The notes under the pieces are model-generated. The model worked only from the letters and a program-made list of their open reading frames with translations. It was not told where the DNA came from and did not search any database. Positions 1-8,602 of a stretch of DNA of 64,000 nt are shown in pieces; the first letter of the stretch is position 1; each line of letters opens with the position of its first letter. Source of the DNA: Bacteroidales bacterium (GTDB lineage Bacteria > Bacteroidota > Bacteroidia > Bacteroidales > UBA932); assembly GCA_017428725.1 (NCBI GenBank), contig JAFRQH010000025.1:156869-220868 (forward strand), read 5' to 3'. The position numbers and the translations under genes were made by a program.

Positions 1-504
1 CAGTTCGTGATCCAGCTCATTCCGGCCATGGAGGAGGAGTTTGCGCTGCAGCACGGTGTTATCTACATCGATATGGAGACGATGGCCTTTACGCGCATCG
101 AGCTGTCCCTGGACATGTCCGATCCCGAGAAAGCGACGCGTGCGATGCTGGTCCGCAAGCCTGCGGATATCCGTTTCAAGCCCAAGGAGATGTCCTTGCT
201 GCTCAACTACAAGCGTGAGGGCGGCAAGAGCCGTCTGAGCTATGTCCGTACGGTCTTCCGTTTCAACTGCGACGCGCGCCGCCGCATCTGGAATACCGAG
301 TTCACCGCCATCGCCGAGATGGTGGTGACCAACCGCTTCTCCGGGGTGGATGCCGTCCCGATCGAGCGGGCGGAGAGCTTCCGCAGTTCCGACGCATTGG
401 CTGACAAGACCCAGGTCTACGCCGATCCGGACTTCTGGAAAGACTATAATATCATCGAGCCGACCGAGAGTCTCGAACACGCGCTGGGCCGGTTGAAAAA
501 ATAG
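1..504 (+). CDS. C-terminal fragment, probable envelope protein of the CarboxypepD_reg-like type
   Basis: The frame is open through the left edge of the window, so only the last 167 residues are present and the start lies outside. The visible part is strand-rich (for example RLSYVRTVFRFNC and NTEFTAIAEMVVTNRF) with no catalytic motif. It closes with DPDFWKDYNIIEPTESL, an ending I associate with large Bacteroidetes envelope proteins that start with a carboxypeptidase-like regulatory domain. That domain cannot be seen here, so the family name is inference. The iorA gene follows after 19 bases. Confidence 0.5.
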   Translation, partial: QFVIQLIPAMEEEFALQHGVIYIDMETMAFTRIELSLDMSDPEKATRAMLVRKPADIRFKPKEMSLLLNYKREGGKSRLSYVRTVFRFNCDARRRIWNTEFTAIAEMVVTNRFSGVDAVPIERAESFRSSDALADKTQVYADPDFWKDYNIIEPTESLEHALGRLKK

Positions 505-514
505 TAAAGTTAAT

Positions 515-526
515 AGTTAGTTAGTG
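515..526 (+). promoter_or_regulatory. Leader repeat AGTTAGTTAGTG containing the iorA GTG start
   Basis: The 12 bases AGTTAGTTAGTG include the GTG used as the iorA start at 524. Closely similar leaders sit immediately upstream of the phenylacetate-CoA ligase at 2726 and the M28 peptidase at 27589. No purine-rich Shine-Dalgarno sequence is present. A role in translation initiation is inference. Confidence 0.35.
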
Positions 527-2128
527 GAAGAAAAGTTATTATTGTTGGGAGACGAAGCCCTGGCGTTAGGGGCTTTGCACGCTGGTCTGTCCGGTGTCTA
601 TGCCTATCCGGGCACACCCTCTACGGAGATTACCGAATACATCCAGCAGAGCCCGCTCTCGCGTGAGCGCGGGGTGCGGAGCCGCTGGTGTACCAATGAG
701 AAGACGGCGATGGAGGCGGCCCTCGGGATGTCCTATGCCGGCAAGCGCGCCCTCGTGTGCATGAAGCACGTGGGGATGAACGTCTGTGCCGACGCCTTTG
801 TCAACGCCGCGATTACGGGCGTGAAGGGCGGCTTGGTCGTGCTGGCCGCGGACGACCCGTCGATGCACTCGTCGCAGAACGAGCAGGACTCGCGCTTCTA
901 CGGCAAGTTCGCGATGATCCCGGTCCTGGAGCCTTCCTGCCAGCAGGAGGCCTACGATATGGTGGCGGACGCGTTCGCACTCTCCGAGCAGCTGCGCCTG
1001 CCGGTGCTGATGCGGCTCGTCACGCGTCTGGCGCACTCCCGCGCCGCCGTGCAGGTCGGTGAGCTGCGCCCGCAGAATCCCTTCAGCCCCGACGACGAGC
1101 GGACGCGCTGGGTGCTGCTGCCCGGCAATGCCAAGCGTCAGTATGCCGCTCTGATTGCCCTGCAGCCGCAACTCCTCGCCGCTGCGGAATCCTCCGCCTA
1201 CAACCGGCTGGAGATGCCGGGCCAGGGCCCGGACGAGCTGGGTGTGATCGCCGTCGGGATCGGGTACAATTATGTCCGGGAGGCACTGCCGCAGGGCACC
1301 CCCGTCCTCAAGGTGTCGCAGTATCCCGTGCCTGCGCAGCAGGTCCGGGACCTGGCTGCGCGCTGCTGCCGCATCCTGGTCGTCGAGGACGGCCAGCCCT
1401 TTGTGGAGGAGCAGGTGAGGGCGCTGCTCGGGGCGGATTACCCCATCCAGGGGCGCCTGACCGGTGTGCTGCCCCGCACGGGCGAACTCACGCCCGACTG
1501 CGTGGCGGAGGCCCTGGGCGCCGGCGGCCCGCAGGCCCCGGCCCGCGCCGAGCATCTGGCGCCGCGCCCGCCGCAGCTCTGCCAGGGCTGCGGACACCGC
1601 GACGTCTACACGGCCCTGAACCAGGTGGCGACGGAGTTCCCCGGTGCCCGCATCTTCGGGGACATCGGCTGCTACACGCTCGGTGCCCTGCCGCCGTTCC
1701 GCGCCATCGACTCGTGCGTGGATATGGGCGCCTCGATCACGATGGCCAAGGGCGCGGCCGACGCCGGCCTGCGGCCCGCCATCGCCGTGATCGGCGATTC
1801 CACTTTCACGCATTCCGGGATGACGGGTCTGCTGGACGCCGTCAATGACCATTCCGCCATCACCGTGATCATCAGCGACAACCTTACTACGGCGATGACC
1901 GGTGGACAGGACTCCGCCGGCACGCACAAGTTCGAGGCGATCTGCCTGGCCCTGGGCGTGGAGCGGGAACACCTGCACGTCGTGGTGCCGCTCCCCAAGA
2001 ATATGGAAGAGATCACGCGCATCCTCCGCGAGGAGATCGCCTACGAAGGGGTGTCCGTCATCATCCCGCAGCGCGAATGCATGCAGACCCTGGGCCGTAA
2101 ACTCCGTCAGAAAAAGCAAGCACAATGA
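524..2128 (+). CDS. iorA: Indolepyruvate ferredoxin oxidoreductase, alpha-type subunit, without ferredoxin domain
   Basis: With IorB this enzyme oxidatively decarboxylates aryl 2-oxo acids (transaminated Trp, Phe, Tyr) to aryl-acetyl-CoA and passes electrons to ferredoxin. The N-terminal region has YAYPGTPSTEITEY (about residues 26-39). The C-terminal thiamine-diphosphate region has CQGCGHR (C353, C356) and a GDS...SDN Mg/TPP motif starting GDSTFTHSG (D425). At 534 residues the chain stops soon after the TPP domain, and the tandem CxxCxxCxxxCP ferredoxin module of classical IorA (about 600 residues) is missing. The start is GTG: no ATG is available at the family's expected N-terminus. The stop overlaps iorB by ATGA, so the two subunits are probably translationally coupled. 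Confidence 0.9.
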   Translation: MEEKLLLLGDEALALGALHAGLSGVYAYPGTPSTEITEYIQQSPLSRERGVRSRWCTNEKTAMEAALGMSYAGKRALVCMKHVGMNVCADAFVNAAITGVKGGLVVLAADDPSMHSSQNEQDSRFYGKFAMIPVLEPSCQQEAYDMVADAFALSEQLRLPVLMRLVTRLAHSRAAVQVGELRPQNPFSPDDERTRWVLLPGNAKRQYAALIALQPQLLAAAESSAYNRLEMPGQGPDELGVIAVGIGYNYVREALPQGTPVLKVSQYPVPAQQVRDLAARCCRILVVEDGQPFVEEQVRALLGADYPIQGRLTGVLPRTGELTPDCVAEALGAGGPQAPARAEHLAPRPPQLCQGCGHRDVYTALNQVATEFPGARIFGDIGCYTLGALPPFRAIDSCVDMGASITMAKGAADAGLRPAIAVIGDSTFTHSGMTGLLDAVNDHSAITVIISDNLTTAMTGGQDSAGTHKFEAICLALGVEREHLHVVVPLPKNMEEITRILREEIAYEGVSVIIPQRECMQTLGRKLRQKKQAQ

Positions 2129-2697
2129 AAATCGATATCAAACTCGCCGGAGTCGGCGGACAGGGCATCCTCTCGATCGCCACGGTACTCGGCGAAGCCG
2201 CCACGGCGGCGGGCCTGCAGCTCAAGCAGGCCGAAGTCCACGGTATGAGCCAGCGGGGCGGGGACGTGCAGAGCGACCTCCGCCTGAGCACGGAGCCGAT
2301 CTGGAGCGACCTGATCCCCCTGGGCGGCGCCGACCTGATCATCTCGATGGAGCCGATGGAAGCCCTGCGTTACCTGCCGTACCTGGCACCGGAGGGCGTC
2401 GTCGTGACTTCTTCCCACCCGTTCGTCAACATCCCGAACTATCCCGACGAGGCGGCGTTGCTCGCCGAGTTGGATGCGCTCCCGCGCGTGGCCCGCAAGG
2501 ACATCGAGGAGACCGCCCGCACCGCCGGCCTGCCCAAGAGCGCCAATATGGTCCTGCTGGGGATGGCCGCTCCCTATATCGGCCTGCTGGAGCCGCAGCA
2601 GCTTCGCGACGCCATCGCGCGCGTCTTCGCCCGCAAGGGGGAGGCCGTCGTGCAGGCCAACCTGCAGGCCTTCGATCTGGGGCTCGGGTGCAAATAA
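2125..2697 (+). CDS. iorB: Indolepyruvate ferredoxin oxidoreductase, beta subunit
   Basis: This is the gamma-type domain subunit of the 2-oxoacid:ferredoxin oxidoreductase and completes the active enzyme with IorA. The N-terminus KLAGVGGQGILSIA and the stretch GMSQRGGDVQSDLR are hallmarks of the POR gamma/IorB family. The length of 190 residues is usual for the subunit. It starts 4 bases inside iorA (ATGA) and is followed after 28 bases by two CoA ligases that would act on its aryl-acetyl-CoA product. Confidence 0.93.
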   Translation: MKIDIKLAGVGGQGILSIATVLGEAATAAGLQLKQAEVHGMSQRGGDVQSDLRLSTEPIWSDLIPLGGADLIISMEPMEALRYLPYLAPEGVVVTSSHPFVNIPNYPDEAALLAELDALPRVARKDIEETARTAGLPKSANMVLLGMAAPYIGLLEPQQLRDAIARVFARKGEAVVQANLQAFDLGLGCK

Positions 2698-2706
2698 AAG
2701 AAATAC

Positions 2707-2724
2707 AGTTAGTTAGTAGTAGTA
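2707..2724 (+). promoter_or_regulatory. Leader repeat AGTTAGTTAGTAGTAGTA before the CoA ligase
   Basis: An 18-base run of AGT/AGTT repeats sits 1 base before the ATG at 2726. It has the same core as the leaders at 515 and 27579 and lies in the only gap of this operon. It could be a translation-initiation element; that role is inference. Confidence 0.35.
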
Positions 2725-2725
2725 T

Positions 2726-4036
2726 ATGATTTGGAATCCTAACAAGGAGTGTATGAGCCGCGAGCAGATGCGCGAACTGCAGGGCAAGCGGCTCCACAAG
2801 ATTGTGGAGTACGTCTACCACAATGTTCCCTTCTACCGCCACAAGTTGCAGGAGATGGACTTGTCGCCCAGCGACATCCGCACCATCGACGACATCGTCA
2901 AGCTCCCGTTCACGACCAAGAAGGACCTGCGGGACAACTATCCCTTCGGCCTGCAGGCGGCTCCCCAGAGCGAGGTCATCCGCATTCACGCCTCGTCCGG
3001 CACCACCGGCAACCCCACCATCGTGGGCTACACCCGCAAGGACATCAGCATCTGGAGCGAGTGCATGGCGCGCAGCCTGACGGCCTACGGCGTGGGCCGC
3101 GAAGACATCTTCTCCGTTTCCTACGGCTACGGCCTGTTCACGGGCGGCCTGGGCGCACACAACGGCGTAGAGACCGTGGGCGCCTCCGTGGTGCCCGCCT
3201 CCACCGGCAATACCGAGAAGCACGCCCGGCTGATCCGCGACCTGGGTGTCACCGGCATCGCCTGCACTCCCTCGTATGCCCTGTACCTCGCCGAGACGAT
3301 GGAGCGCATGGGCATCACCCGTGACCAGATCAAGTTGCGCGTGGGCGCGTTCGGGGCGGAGCCCTGGACCGAGAACATGCGTAAGGAGATCCAGGACCGC
3401 CTGGGCCTGAAGGGCTACAACCTCTACGGCCTTAGCGAGATCATGGGACCGAGCGTGAGCTACGAATGCGAGGAGCAGCACGGCTCGCACATCAACGAAG
3501 ACCATTTCTTCCCCGAGGTCATCGACCCCGTCACGCTGGAGCCCCTGCCGGCCGGCCAGACGGGCGAACTCGTCTTCACGACCCTCACCAAGGAGGGGAT
3601 GCCCGTGCTGCGCTACCGCACGCGCGACCTCTGCGCGCTGCTGCCGGGGGACTGCCCCTGCGGGCGCACCAACGTCCGGATGTCCGCCATCCAGGGCCGC
3701 ACGGACGATATGCTGATCATCCGCGGCATCAACGTCTTCCCGTCCCAGGTGGAGAGCGTGGTGCTCACGATGGAAGAGTTCGCTCCGCGCTACCTGCTGG
3801 TCGTGGACCGCATCAACAACCTCGACACCCTGATGGTCCAGGTCGAACTGAGACCCGAATATTTCAACGCGACCCTCGATACTCCGGCCGCCATCGACGA
3901 GCTGGAGAAGCGCTTTGCCGACAAGCTCCGCAGCGTGCTGAGCATCAACGCCAAAGTGCAGATCAAGGCCCCCGGTACCATCGAGCGCAGCCAGGGCAAG
4001 AGCGTCCGTGTCATCGATAAACGTAAACTATTATGA
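2726..4036 (+). CDS. paaK: Phenylacetate--CoA ligase, first copy
   Basis: An AMP-forming acyl-CoA ligase interconverting aryl-acetates and aryl-acetyl-CoA. Downstream of IorAB it would run towards the free acid and ATP, or activate imported phenylacetate. The phosphate-binding loop SSGTTGNPT lies near residue 92, followed by YGLSEIMGP and the hinge region YRTRDL. The C-terminal AMP-binding domain contains GRTDDMLIIRGINVFPSQVE. At 436 residues it has standard PaaK length. Its last codon overlaps the second ligase by ATGA, and the two copies align along their whole length, which indicates an old tandem duplication. Confidence 0.93.
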   Translation: MIWNPNKECMSREQMRELQGKRLHKIVEYVYHNVPFYRHKLQEMDLSPSDIRTIDDIVKLPFTTKKDLRDNYPFGLQAAPQSEVIRIHASSGTTGNPTIVGYTRKDISIWSECMARSLTAYGVGREDIFSVSYGYGLFTGGLGAHNGVETVGASVVPASTGNTEKHARLIRDLGVTGIACTPSYALYLAETMERMGITRDQIKLRVGAFGAEPWTENMRKEIQDRLGLKGYNLYGLSEIMGPSVSYECEEQHGSHINEDHFFPEVIDPVTLEPLPAGQTGELVFTTLTKEGMPVLRYRTRDLCALLPGDCPCGRTNVRMSAIQGRTDDMLIIRGINVFPSQVESVVLTMEEFAPRYLLVVDRINNLDTLMVQVELRPEYFNATLDTPAAIDELEKRFADKLRSVLSINAKVQIKAPGTIERSQGKSVRVIDKRKLL

Positions 4037-5361
4037 TTCGTCCCGATTCGTCATCACCCTACTTCCAGCCCGAGCTGGAGACCCTTTCCACCGAGGGGCT
4101 GCGCGCCCTTCAGTCCGAACGCCTGCAGCAGACGGTCCGCCATTGTATGCAGTCGCCGTTCTACCGTGAGAAATTCGCCGCGATGGGCCTGACTCCCGAA
4201 GACATCAAGACCGTGGAGGATGTCCGAAAACTGCCCTTCACCTCCAAGGAGGACCTGCGCGAGAACTATCCCTTCGGGCTGGCTTGCGTCCCCCTGCGGG
4301 ACTGCGTGCGACTGCATTCCTCGTCCGGCACCACCGGCAATCCGACGGTGGTCCTGCACACGCAATCCGACCTGGATGCCTGGGCGGATGCCGTGGCCCG
4401 GTGCCTTTGGATGGTGGGCTCGCGCCCCGATGACGTGTTCCAGAATTCCGCCGGATACGGTATGTTCACCGCCGGCCTGGGCTTCCAGTACGGCGCCGAG
4501 CGCGTCGGGATGCTGACGGTCCCGGCCGCGGCCGGCAACACGCTCCGTCAGATCAAGTTCATCCGCGACTTCGGCACGAGCGTGCTGCACGCCATCCCCA
4601 GCTACGCCTCCCGCATCTTCGAGGTGATGAAGGAACAGGGCGTGGATCCGCGCCGCGACACGAAACTGCGCGTGCTGTGCATCGGCGCGGAGCCCCACAG
4701 CGAGGAGCAGCGCCGCCGCATCGAGGAGAACCTGGGTGTCAAGGCCTACAATTCCTACGGCATCTCCGAGATGATGGGCCCGGGCGTGGCTTTCGAGTGC
4801 CCGGAGCAGAACGGCCTCCATATCTGGGAGGACTACTACATCGTGGAGATCATCGACCCGGTCACGCTCGAGCCCGTGCCCGACGGGCAGCTGGGCGAGC
4901 TGGTGCTCACGACGCTGCGCCGCGAGGCGATGCCCCTGCTGCGCTACCGCACCCGTGACCTGACCCGGATCCTGCCCGGCGAGTGCCCCTGCGGGCGCCA
5001 CCACGTCCGGCTGGACCGCCTGCAGGGCCGCACCGACGACATGATCATCCTCAAGGGTGTCAACATCTTCCCCATCCAGATCGAGAAGATCCTCCTGCAG
5101 TTCGAGGAGATCGGCTCCGACTATCTCATCACCCTCGAGACCCGCGAGGGGGAGGGCGATGTGATGAACGTCGACGTGGAGGTCAACAACGTCTTCACCG
5201 ACGATTACAACAAGCTGCAGCGCCTCGAGCGCATCATCACGCGTCAGCTCCGGGACGAGATCCTGGTCACGCCGAAGGTCCGTCTCGTGCCCAAGGGGAC
5301 CCTGCCCGTCAGCGACGAGAAGAAGGCCGTGCGGGTGCGCGACCTGCGCAAACTGTTTTGA
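4033..5361 (+). CDS. paaK: Phenylacetate--CoA ligase, second copy
   Basis: A tandem paralogue of the ligase ending at 4036, 442 residues, with the same landmarks: SSGTTGNPT, YGISEMMGPG, YRTRDLTR and GRTDDMIILKGVNIFPIQIE. The two differ enough in sequence to suggest divergent substrates, for example phenylacetate versus indoleacetate or hydroxyphenylacetate; this is inference. The ATGA overlap with the first copy suggests coupled translation and possibly a mixed assembly. An ACT-domain protein follows after 23 bases. Confidence 0.92.
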   Translation: MIRPDSSSPYFQPELETLSTEGLRALQSERLQQTVRHCMQSPFYREKFAAMGLTPEDIKTVEDVRKLPFTSKEDLRENYPFGLACVPLRDCVRLHSSSGTTGNPTVVLHTQSDLDAWADAVARCLWMVGSRPDDVFQNSAGYGMFTAGLGFQYGAERVGMLTVPAAAGNTLRQIKFIRDFGTSVLHAIPSYASRIFEVMKEQGVDPRRDTKLRVLCIGAEPHSEEQRRRIEENLGVKAYNSYGISEMMGPGVAFECPEQNGLHIWEDYYIVEIIDPVTLEPVPDGQLGELVLTTLRREAMPLLRYRTRDLTRILPGECPCGRHHVRLDRLQGRTDDMIILKGVNIFPIQIEKILLQFEEIGSDYLITLETREGEGDVMNVDVEVNNVFTDDYNKLQRLERIITRQLRDEILVTPKVRLVPKGTLPVSDEKKAVRVRDLRKLF

Positions 5362-5384
5362 TAACCTCTAATTTCCGAAACGAT

Positions 5385-5807
5385 ATGACCATCAGACAAC
5401 TTTCAATCTTTCTCGAGAACCAGGCCGGTACCCTGCAGAAGGTGCTGGAGTTGATCAAGCAGGCCCACATCCAGATCATCGCCTGCACCATTGCCGACAC
5501 GGCGGAGTACGGTATCTTCCGGATCATCTGCCGCGAGCCCGACCGGGCTTGCCGCGAGCTCAAGGAAGCCGGCGTAGCCGTGGCCATCTCCGACGTCTTC
5601 GCCGTCGAGATGAGCAACCAGCCCGGCGGGGCGGCCGACGTGGTGTCGCATTTCAGCGAGGCCGGCGTGGGCATTACCTATATGTACGCCTTCCTGCTGG
5701 ACGGCCGGGGGATCCTCGTCTTCCGGACCAACCAGGAGGAGCTGGCGCGCGAGGTCGTCACCCGTTGCGGACTCCGTGTCCTGTCGGCGGATGACCTGCC
5801 CCTTTAG
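5385..5807 (+). CDS. ACT-domain amino-acid-binding protein
   Basis: A 140-residue protein starting MTIRQLSIFLENQAGTLQ, a classic ACT opening, with a second ACT-like half from about residue 70 (HFSEAGVGITYMYAF). Such stand-alone double-ACT proteins bind amino acids as regulators and in Bacteroidales often end the IOR/CoA-ligase operon. It probably senses an aromatic amino acid for the pathway encoded upstream. The frame extends upstream into the ligase, but the ATG at 5385 is the first start that gives a native ACT N-terminus. Confidence 0.85.
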   Translation: MTIRQLSIFLENQAGTLQKVLELIKQAHIQIIACTIADTAEYGIFRIICREPDRACRELKEAGVAVAISDVFAVEMSNQPGGAADVVSHFSEAGVGITYMYAFLLDGRGILVFRTNQEELAREVVTRCGLRVLSADDLPL

Positions 5808-5837
5808 CCTGTCATGTCCAACCTAGTCATAGCAAAT

Positions 5838-6857
5838 ATGAAACTGAGAACCGTTGCCCTCGCAGTGGCACTTTGTGCGGCCCTGCTGCCGTCCTGCACC
5901 GCCTCCAAAGGCTCCATCCCCGTCAACAAGAAGGAGGTGATGGACCGCTTCGTCGCCGGGACGCTCGACCCGTCCTACGCACCTGCCGCCTTCTTCGCCC
6001 ATTTCAGCGGACCCAAGACCGGCGAGCCCGCCGTGCAGGCTCACCTGCAGTTCTACCTGGAGACCAACCAGGATATCCTCAAGGTGCAGTTCGAGCAGTC
6101 CGCTCCGCGCATCCAGGAGCTGGAGGACGGCCGCACCGACTGGATGCCGGAAGATTTCTACCGCCCCACGCTGGAGATCATCACCCGCTTGTACGAGATC
6201 GCCGGCAAGGATGTCTACGTCCTGCCGACCATCTACAACCCGTTCCAGGTGGCGCGCCAGTCGCTGGGCGAGCGCCGCATCGTCGAGGCGGCCCGCAACC
6301 AGCCCGAGGCCCTCAAGAGCGTGTTCGACTTGTACAAGAAGGCCCTCCTGTGGCTGATCCGCGAGTGCAAGGCTGCGGGGATCGAAGGGTTCTACACCAC
6401 CACGCAGGGCGGCGAGAAGAAGTTCTATGATATCCCCGGCGGCTTCTTCGAGACCTACATCAAGCCCTACGACCTGGAGGTGATGGGCGAGTGCAACAAG
6501 GACACGAAGCTGACCATCCTGCACATCTGCGACTGGGAAGGCCCCTTCGACGACCTGTCCCGCTTCGCGGACTATCCCGGCAAGATCGTCAACACGCCCA
6601 ACAGCCTGGACGGCACGACGCCGTTCTCCCTGCAGGACGGCTACAAGCTCTTCAAGCGTCCGGTCCTGGGTGGCTTCGACCGCAAGAAGGAGATCAACAC
6701 TGCGGCGGACACCGAGGTTGCTGCGATGGCGCAGAAGATCTTCGACGAGGGTCCGAAGGGCAAGGTGATGCTGGGGGCCGACTGCACCGTCTCCTCCGCG
6801 CCGCTCGCGAACATCCACGCGGCCGTGGCCGTGGCGCACCGCCACACCGTCGATTAA
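5838..6857 (+). CDS. URO-D superfamily protein with lipoprotein signal
   Basis: The protein resembles uroporphyrinogen decarboxylase/corrinoid methyltransferase-type TIM barrels: GGFFETYIKPYDLEVM, LTILHICDWEGPF, LGGFDRKKEI and a C-terminal cysteine in GADCTVSSAP. The N-terminus MKLRTVALAVALCAALLPSC is a clear lipoprotein signal with lipobox LPSC, so the barrel should be outside the cytoplasm. I start at 5838 because an upstream ATG at 5814 would bury this signal. True HemE acts in the cytoplasm, so heme synthesis is unlikely; the substrate is unknown. It sits 30 bases after the ACT gene. Its stop overlaps that of the convergent minus-strand gene. Confidence 0.75.
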   Translation: MKLRTVALAVALCAALLPSCTASKGSIPVNKKEVMDRFVAGTLDPSYAPAAFFAHFSGPKTGEPAVQAHLQFYLETNQDILKVQFEQSAPRIQELEDGRTDWMPEDFYRPTLEIITRLYEIAGKDVYVLPTIYNPFQVARQSLGERRIVEAARNQPEALKSVFDLYKKALLWLIRECKAAGIEGFYTTTQGGEKKFYDIPGGFFETYIKPYDLEVMGECNKDTKLTILHICDWEGPFDDLSRFADYPGKIVNTPNSLDGTTPFSLQDGYKLFKRPVLGGFDRKKEINTAADTEVAAMAQKIFDEGPKGKVMLGADCTVSSAPLANIHAAVAVAHRHTVD

Positions 6858-7063
6858 GGGAACTCCTCTCCGGGAGCGTACATGGAAGGCTGCTCGTCAA
6901 GATGTTGACGGGCAGCTTTTTCGATGGCTGCGCCGAAGCCGGTGAGCGCTGCGAAGGGCGCGAACTGGGCCGCGCGGTCGAGCGCCGCCATCCGCGGATG
7001 GCGCTGCGGATCGGGATGGGGGAGCCCGATGATGTCGTCGTACCGGTGTTCGAAATCGCTCAT
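6854..7063 (-). CDS. Small partner protein of the Y-family polymerase
   Basis: A 69-residue protein starting MSDFEHRYDDIIGLPHP, with the conserved core RMAALDRAAQFAPFAALTGF. Proteins of this pattern are regularly found beside mobile or SOS-type Y-family polymerases in Firmicutes and Bacteroidetes, and their function is not established. Its ATG overlaps the polymerase stop (ATGA), so the two are probably co-translated. Its TAA stop at 6854-6856 overlaps the stop of the convergent URO-D gene. Confidence 0.75.
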   Translation of the reverse strand: MSDFEHRYDDIIGLPHPDPQRHPRMAALDRAAQFAPFAALTGFGAAIEKAARQHLDEQPSMYAPGEEFP

Positions 7064-8541
7064 GCCTTGTGTCCTCCGATCTGTTGGTTGCGTTCGCGCG
7101 CCGTGGCGCCTTCGTCGAAGTTCATCCCCTTGAGGATGGCGTTCTTGCCGAATTTCTTGCGGATGGCGAGGATGGCCTCCTGGCGGCTGCGCTCGCGCGC
7201 CTCGTCCTCGGCGGGCTCCTCGAACAGGTCCAGCTGCACACCCGCCACCCGGGTCTCGTCCACCACGTGCGCCGCCACGACGTACATCCTGCGCACCAGC
7301 AGCGCCGGGTCCACGATGCGGTCGAACAGGTCCATCACCGCATCGGTGATCAGGCGGGTGGAGGAGGTCTGGCGCGGCAGGTTGACGCTGCCGTGCGCCG
7401 GTTTGGGGACCTTGCGGCCGTACCAGTCGGCGGCGACGGGTCCGCGGTAGCGGCTCCGGATCTCCGGATCCGTCAGGCTCTCGGTGTCGTAGCCGATGCT
7501 CAGCACCATCTGGTCCGTGACGAGCCCTTTGTCCACGAGGTCCAGCACCAGCGAATCCGTCATCTCGCGCATCACCAGCTTGGCCTTCTTGAAGGTGTAG
7601 GGTTCGGTGAGGACCTGTCCGGCCGACAGGCTGTTGACGGAGGGCTTGAAGGCCTTGATCTGGGCCATCGTGCAGGGCTCCCAGCCCCAGGCGTGGTCGA
7701 TGAGCAGCTCGGCATTGACTCCGAAGAGTTTGTAGAGCAGGTCCTCGTTGTAGCGCTCCCAGGGCTTGCCCAGCGAGCAGCGGGCCACGTCCCCGAGGGT
7801 GTAGAGGCCCGCCGCCTCGAGCTTGGCGGCGATGCCGTGGCCGATGCGCCAGAAGTCCGTCAGGGGGCGGTGCGTCCAGTATTTGCGGCGGTAGGACAGC
7901 TCGTCCAGTTCGGCGATCCGCACGCCGTCGCGGTCGGCGGGGCTGTGCTTGGCCTCGATGTCCATCGCGATCTTGCAGAGATAGAGGTTGGGGCCGATCC
8001 CGGCCGTGGCCGTGATGCCGGTCTCGCGGAGGACCTCCTGGATGAGCTTGCGCGCCAGGTCGTGGGCGCACAGGTGGTAGGTCTTGAGGTAGTCCGTGGC
8101 GTCGATGAAGACCTCGTCGATGGAGTAGACGTGGATGTCCTCCGGGGCGATGTAGCGCAGATAGATTCCGTAGATGCGGCTGCTGACTTCCACGTAATGG
8201 GCCATCCGGGGCGTGGCGACGATGTAGGAGAGCTCCAGCGAGGGGTCCGCCAGCAGCTCCGGGTGGCTCCAGGAGGCGGCGCGGAAGCGCCGTCCCGGGG
8301 CCCTGCGCCGCCGTTCCGCATTGATCTTGGCGACGGCCTGCACGACCTCGAATAGGCGGGCGCGGCCGGGGATCCCATAAGTCTTGAGGGAAGGGGAGAC
8401 CGCCAGGCAGATGGTCTTGTCGGTGCGGCTCGCATCGGCCACCACGAGGTGGGTAGCCAGGGCATCGAGCCCCCGGTCCACGCACTCCACGGAGGCGTAG
8501 AAGGACTTCAGGTCGATGGCTATGTAGGTCCGGTCTCTCAC
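7060..8541 (-). CDS. Y-family (UmuC/DinB-like) translesion DNA polymerase
   Basis: A 493-residue error-prone lesion-bypass polymerase. Catalytic acidic residues are visible in AIDLKSFYASVE (D10, E19) and YSIDEVFID (D142, E143), with a palm/HhH region around WRIGHGIAAKLEAAGLYTLG. The C-terminal little-finger region is followed by a tail with DLFEEPAEDEARER, which may interact with other replication proteins. It is longer than DinB (about 350-420) and closer to the UmuC/ImpB class. No LexA-type operator is recognisable in the 101-base upstream gap. It is followed by the coupled 69-residue gene. Confidence 0.88.
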   Translation of the reverse strand: MRDRTYIAIDLKSFYASVECVDRGLDALATHLVVADASRTDKTICLAVSPSLKTYGIPGRARLFEVVQAVAKINAERRRRAPGRRFRAASWSHPELLADPSLELSYIVATPRMAHYVEVSSRIYGIYLRYIAPEDIHVYSIDEVFIDATDYLKTYHLCAHDLARKLIQEVLRETGITATAGIGPNLYLCKIAMDIEAKHSPADRDGVRIAELDELSYRRKYWTHRPLTDFWRIGHGIAAKLEAAGLYTLGDVARCSLGKPWERYNEDLLYKLFGVNAELLIDHAWGWEPCTMAQIKAFKPSVNSLSAGQVLTEPYTFKKAKLVMREMTDSLVLDLVDKGLVTDQMVLSIGYDTESLTDPEIRSRYRGPVAADWYGRKVPKPAHGSVNLPRQTSSTRLITDAVMDLFDRIVDPALLVRRMYVVAAHVVDETRVAGVQLDLFEEPAEDEARERSRQEAILAIRKKFGKNAILKGMNFDEGATARERNQQIGGHKA

Positions 8542-8602
8542 TTCTTAACAAGCAAGGTAGCAAGAATTTCGTTTTTTTTCAAGAACTCCCGGCAGCTTTT
8601 TG

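Noticed and set aside
566..2125. Long open frame on the minus strand opposite iorA
   Set aside because: High-GC codon bias opens antisense frames; the translation is low-complexity Arg/Gly/His-rich and the plus-strand gene has clear IorA motifs.
4983..5384. Upstream extension of the ACT-domain frame
   Set aside because: It lies in another frame of the second CoA ligase and gives Arg/Pro-rich sequence; the ACT domain starts at the ATG at 5385.
7069..8355. Plus-strand frame opposite the Y-family polymerase
   Set aside because: The minus-strand product carries all polymerase catalytic motifs; the plus-strand product is composition noise.
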